Shown: positions 14,066-15,600 of the stretch, in pieces
How positions within the stretch are numbered: the stretch's first letter is position 1
Layout of the letters: each line of letters begins with the position of its first letter
Assembly: GCA_018715465.1 (NCBI GenBank)
Contig: DVLN01000049.1
Span: forward strand, 1-15,600
Direction of reading: 5' to 3'
Length of the DNA stretch: 15,600 nucleotides
Origin: Candidatus Faecivivens stercorigallinarum
GTDB taxonomy: Bacteria; Bacillota; Clostridia; Oscillospirales; Ruminococcaceae
Made by a program: the position numbers and the translations under genes
The notes under the pieces: generated by a model
Told to the model about the DNA's origin: nothing
What the model saw: only the letters and a program-made list of their open reading frames with translations
Database searches by the model: none

Positions 14066-15423
14066 TTGAATTTGTAACAGGCGCCGGAGGAAAAACCTCC
14101 TATATCCATCGGCGGGCAGAGCAGGAACGGTCGCAGGGCCGCCGGGTACTGGTCTGCACCTCGACCCATATGATGACGGAACCCGACACCCTGCTATCCG
14201 GCGAACTCTCCGACATCCAAAGGCAATTGGACGCCTGCGGGTACTGCATGGCCGGGCTTCCGGCAAAGGACGGCAAAATCGGCCCGCTCGACCCGGAAGT
14301 CTATCGGAAAGCCTGCGCACTTGCTGACGTCGTACTGGTCGAGGCGGACGGTTCCAGACACCATCCGATCAAAGCCTGCAACCAGACCGAACCGGTGATC
14401 TATGACAATGTGGATACCATCACCGTCATCATGGGGATGCACGCACTCGGGAAGACGTTCGAGGAAGCAGCCTTCCGGCTGGAAGAGGTCTGCGCACTGC
14501 TGGGGGTCGATCAAAAAGATATCGTCACCCCCGCACATCTGGCAGAGCTTATCCAAAAAGCCTACCTCCAGCCGCTCGCGCTCAAATATCCCGGTGTTCC
14601 GATCAGGACCCATTGTGTCGGCTATACCCTCTACCAGCGAGCGGTGGCCAGCCTGATCAACGAGGGAAAGGACGTCTCTGTCTTACAGCCGGCATGGTTT
14701 GCCGAAAAGCCGGTGCTGTTTCTGTGCGGCGGCGGGCATGTCTCCCTCGCACTGGCAAGGATGGCGCCCATTCTGGACATGGACGTCGTGGTCATGGACG
14801 ACCGGGAAGAATTCGCCAATACCGACCGGTTTTATATGGCAAGGCAGGTCATCTGTGATGATTTTGAAAACCTCCACCAATATCTGCTGCCCAATGCCTA
14901 TTACTGCATCGTCACCAGCGGGCACAAGGCGGACAGGATCTGCGCCCGCCAGCTTTTGCCGGCTGACCCGCCCTATCTCGGGATGATCGGCTCCAAAGTC
15001 AAGGTTGCAAGGGCAAAAGAAGCATTGAGCGAATTGTGGAACGACCGTATCTTCGCGCCAATCGGGCTGGACATCCGGGCCAATACCCCGGCGGAAATCG
15101 CCGTCAGCATCCTCGCCCAGATCATCCAGGTCAAAAATGCTGCCCCTCATTCCAGCGCGTCCAGGGAGCTGCTGGACAGCAAAGAAAGCGGCGTCCTCTG
15201 TATCCTGACCGAAAAGAAGGGCTCCAGCCCCCGCGACGTCGGGTCGATGATGCTGGTGACCGAAAACGGCGTCATCGACACCATCGGCGGCGGCATCATG
15301 GAAAGAAAGGTCATCGACCGGGCACGTACCATCGACAAAGTGACCAGCGAACGGGTCGTCCTGGAAGACATCGGCATGGCCTGCGCAGGAGCCAACACCA
15401 TTTTGTATATCCCCATCCGCTGA
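14062..15423 (+). CDS. yqeC: YqeC-XdhC fusion, Mo-hydroxylase selenium/sulfur maturation factor
   Basis: A 453-aa three-part protein. Residues 1-205 are YqeC, a putative selenium-dependent hydroxylase accessory protein: VTGAGGKTS (5-13, P-loop-like), TSTHMMTEP, VEADGSR (93-99) and MGMHALGKTFEE. Residues about 215-360 match the C-terminal Rossmann domain of XdhC: LCGGGHVSLALA (221-232), DDREEFANTDRF, GMIGSKVK (307-314) and PIGLDIRANTPAEIAVSILA. Residues about 370-453 match the XdhC/CoxI N-terminal domain: KGSSPRDVGSMMLV, TIGGGIMERKV and a final IGMACAGAN with Cys441. In ordinary XdhC, which binds molybdenum cofactor and supports its sulfuration, the CoxI domain comes first; here the order is reversed. 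It overlaps the previous gene by four bases (ATGA) and ends the operon. It likely channels the cofactor and its Se/S ligand to the hydroxylase (inference). Confidence 0.92.
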   Translation: MIEFVTGAGGKTSYIHRRAEQERSQGRRVLVCTSTHMMTEPDTLLSGELSDIQRQLDACGYCMAGLPAKDGKIGPLDPEVYRKACALADVVLVEADGSRHHPIKACNQTEPVIYDNVDTITVIMGMHALGKTFEEAAFRLEEVCALLGVDQKDIVTPAHLAELIQKAYLQPLALKYPGVPIRTHCVGYTLYQRAVASLINEGKDVSVLQPAWFAEKPVLFLCGGGHVSLALARMAPILDMDVVVMDDREEFANTDRFYMARQVICDDFENLHQYLLPNAYYCIVTSGHKADRICARQLLPADPPYLGMIGSKVKVARAKEALSELWNDRIFAPIGLDIRANTPAEIAVSILAQIIQVKNAAPHSSASRELLDSKESGVLCILTEKKGSSPRDVGSMMLVTENGVIDTIGGGIMERKVIDRARTIDKVTSERVVLEDIGMACAGANTILYIPIR

Positions 15424-15446
15424 AACCGGATTTATATTCAATGCCG

Positions 15447-15503
15447 AACGGAAACAGACTACACTGTGCATGCACAGTGCAATCTGTTTCCGTTTTGTTT
15501 TTT
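15447..15503 (+). terminator. Strong two-part hairpin terminator of the selenium operon
   Basis: AACGGAAACAGA (15447-15458) pairs with TCTGTTTCCGTT (15483-15494). Between them, after three unpaired bases on each side, CACTGTGCATGCACAGTG (15462-15479) is a perfect palindrome that extends the stem. TTGTTTTTT follows. It is unusually long for a terminator and could also slow 3' decay of the transcript. The AT-rich bases 15504-15600 show no gene. Confidence 0.85.
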
Positions 15504-15600
15504 CTGAGGATACCATGGAAAACAGTCAAAGCTAACGTCCACTTGCTATTATTATATGAATTTTTTGTAAACTATACGGATTTTCTGTCTGCATTTTTAA

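Noticed and set aside
14683..15516. 277-codon antisense frame over yqeC-xdhC
   Set aside because: It runs through the operon terminator and opposes a gene with several conserved motifs.
1..15600. CRISPR arrays, tRNA or rRNA genes, insertion sequences
   Set aside because: No regularly spaced repeats, no cloverleaf or rRNA-like sequence and no transposase were seen on either strand.

Overview
The window reads as chromosomal DNA of a moderately GC-rich Firmicute, most likely a gut-type clostridium of the Oscillospiraceae/Ruminococcaceae kind. The reasons are a clostridial conjugative-element coupling protein fragment, a BlaI/BlaR1-type pair, DUF3343-SelD-YedF selenium genes, strong AGGAGG ribosome binding sites, sigma-A-like promoters and GC-rich intrinsic terminators. 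This placement is inference from gene content; no rRNA or other phylogenetic marker is present.

Layout. (1) Bases 1-365, minus strand: a piece of a VirD4/TraG-type coupling protein from an integrative conjugative element. It runs off the left edge and has lost its N-terminal part. (2) 471-6246, plus strand: a promoter with an 18-bp palindromic operator, a BlaI-family repressor, a very large BlaR1-like M56 metallopeptidase (1469 aa, with about 1085 aa after the last membrane helix), a lipoprotein with a Ser/Glu-rich stalk, and a terminator usable from both sides. (3) 6280-7914, minus strand: a promoter, a structured leader with an intrinsic terminator (possible riboswitch), a VUT/YhhQ-type membrane transporter and a short-chain dehydrogenase one base downstream. 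(4) 7948-9031, minus strand: a serine beta-lactamase-like hydrolase without a signal peptide, followed by a possible 30-codon CxxC micro-ORF. (5) 9023-10237, plus strand: an alpha/beta hydrolase whose start is unclear, then the relic of a sugar-ABC solute-binding lipoprotein that keeps only its signal peptide and its last ~50 codons, then a terminator. (6) 10287-15494, plus strand: a tightly packed selenium operon: DUF3343, selD, yedF, yqeB, a cysteine desulfurase-like gene, and a fused YqeC-XdhC gene, closed by a strong hairpin terminator.

How the genes work together. The selenium operon matches the maturation set known for selenium-dependent molybdenum hydroxylases, which use a labile selenium cofactor rather than selenocysteine. 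The desulfurase-like enzyme could free selenium from selenocysteine, the TusA-like YedF (and perhaps DUF3343) could carry it, SelD would make selenophosphate, and YqeB, YqeC and the XdhC domains would mature the Mo enzyme. The hydroxylase itself is not in the window. The BlaI/M56/lipoprotein operon looks like an envelope-sensing proteolytic switch whose signal is probably not a beta-lactam, since no penicillin-binding sensor motif is visible. The transporter and SDR form a two-gene unit under leader control.

The most unusual items are the YqeC-XdhC fusion with reversed XdhC domain order, the structured leader before the transporter, the oversized M56 protein, the deleted ABC lipoprotein and the desulfurase built into the selenium operon.
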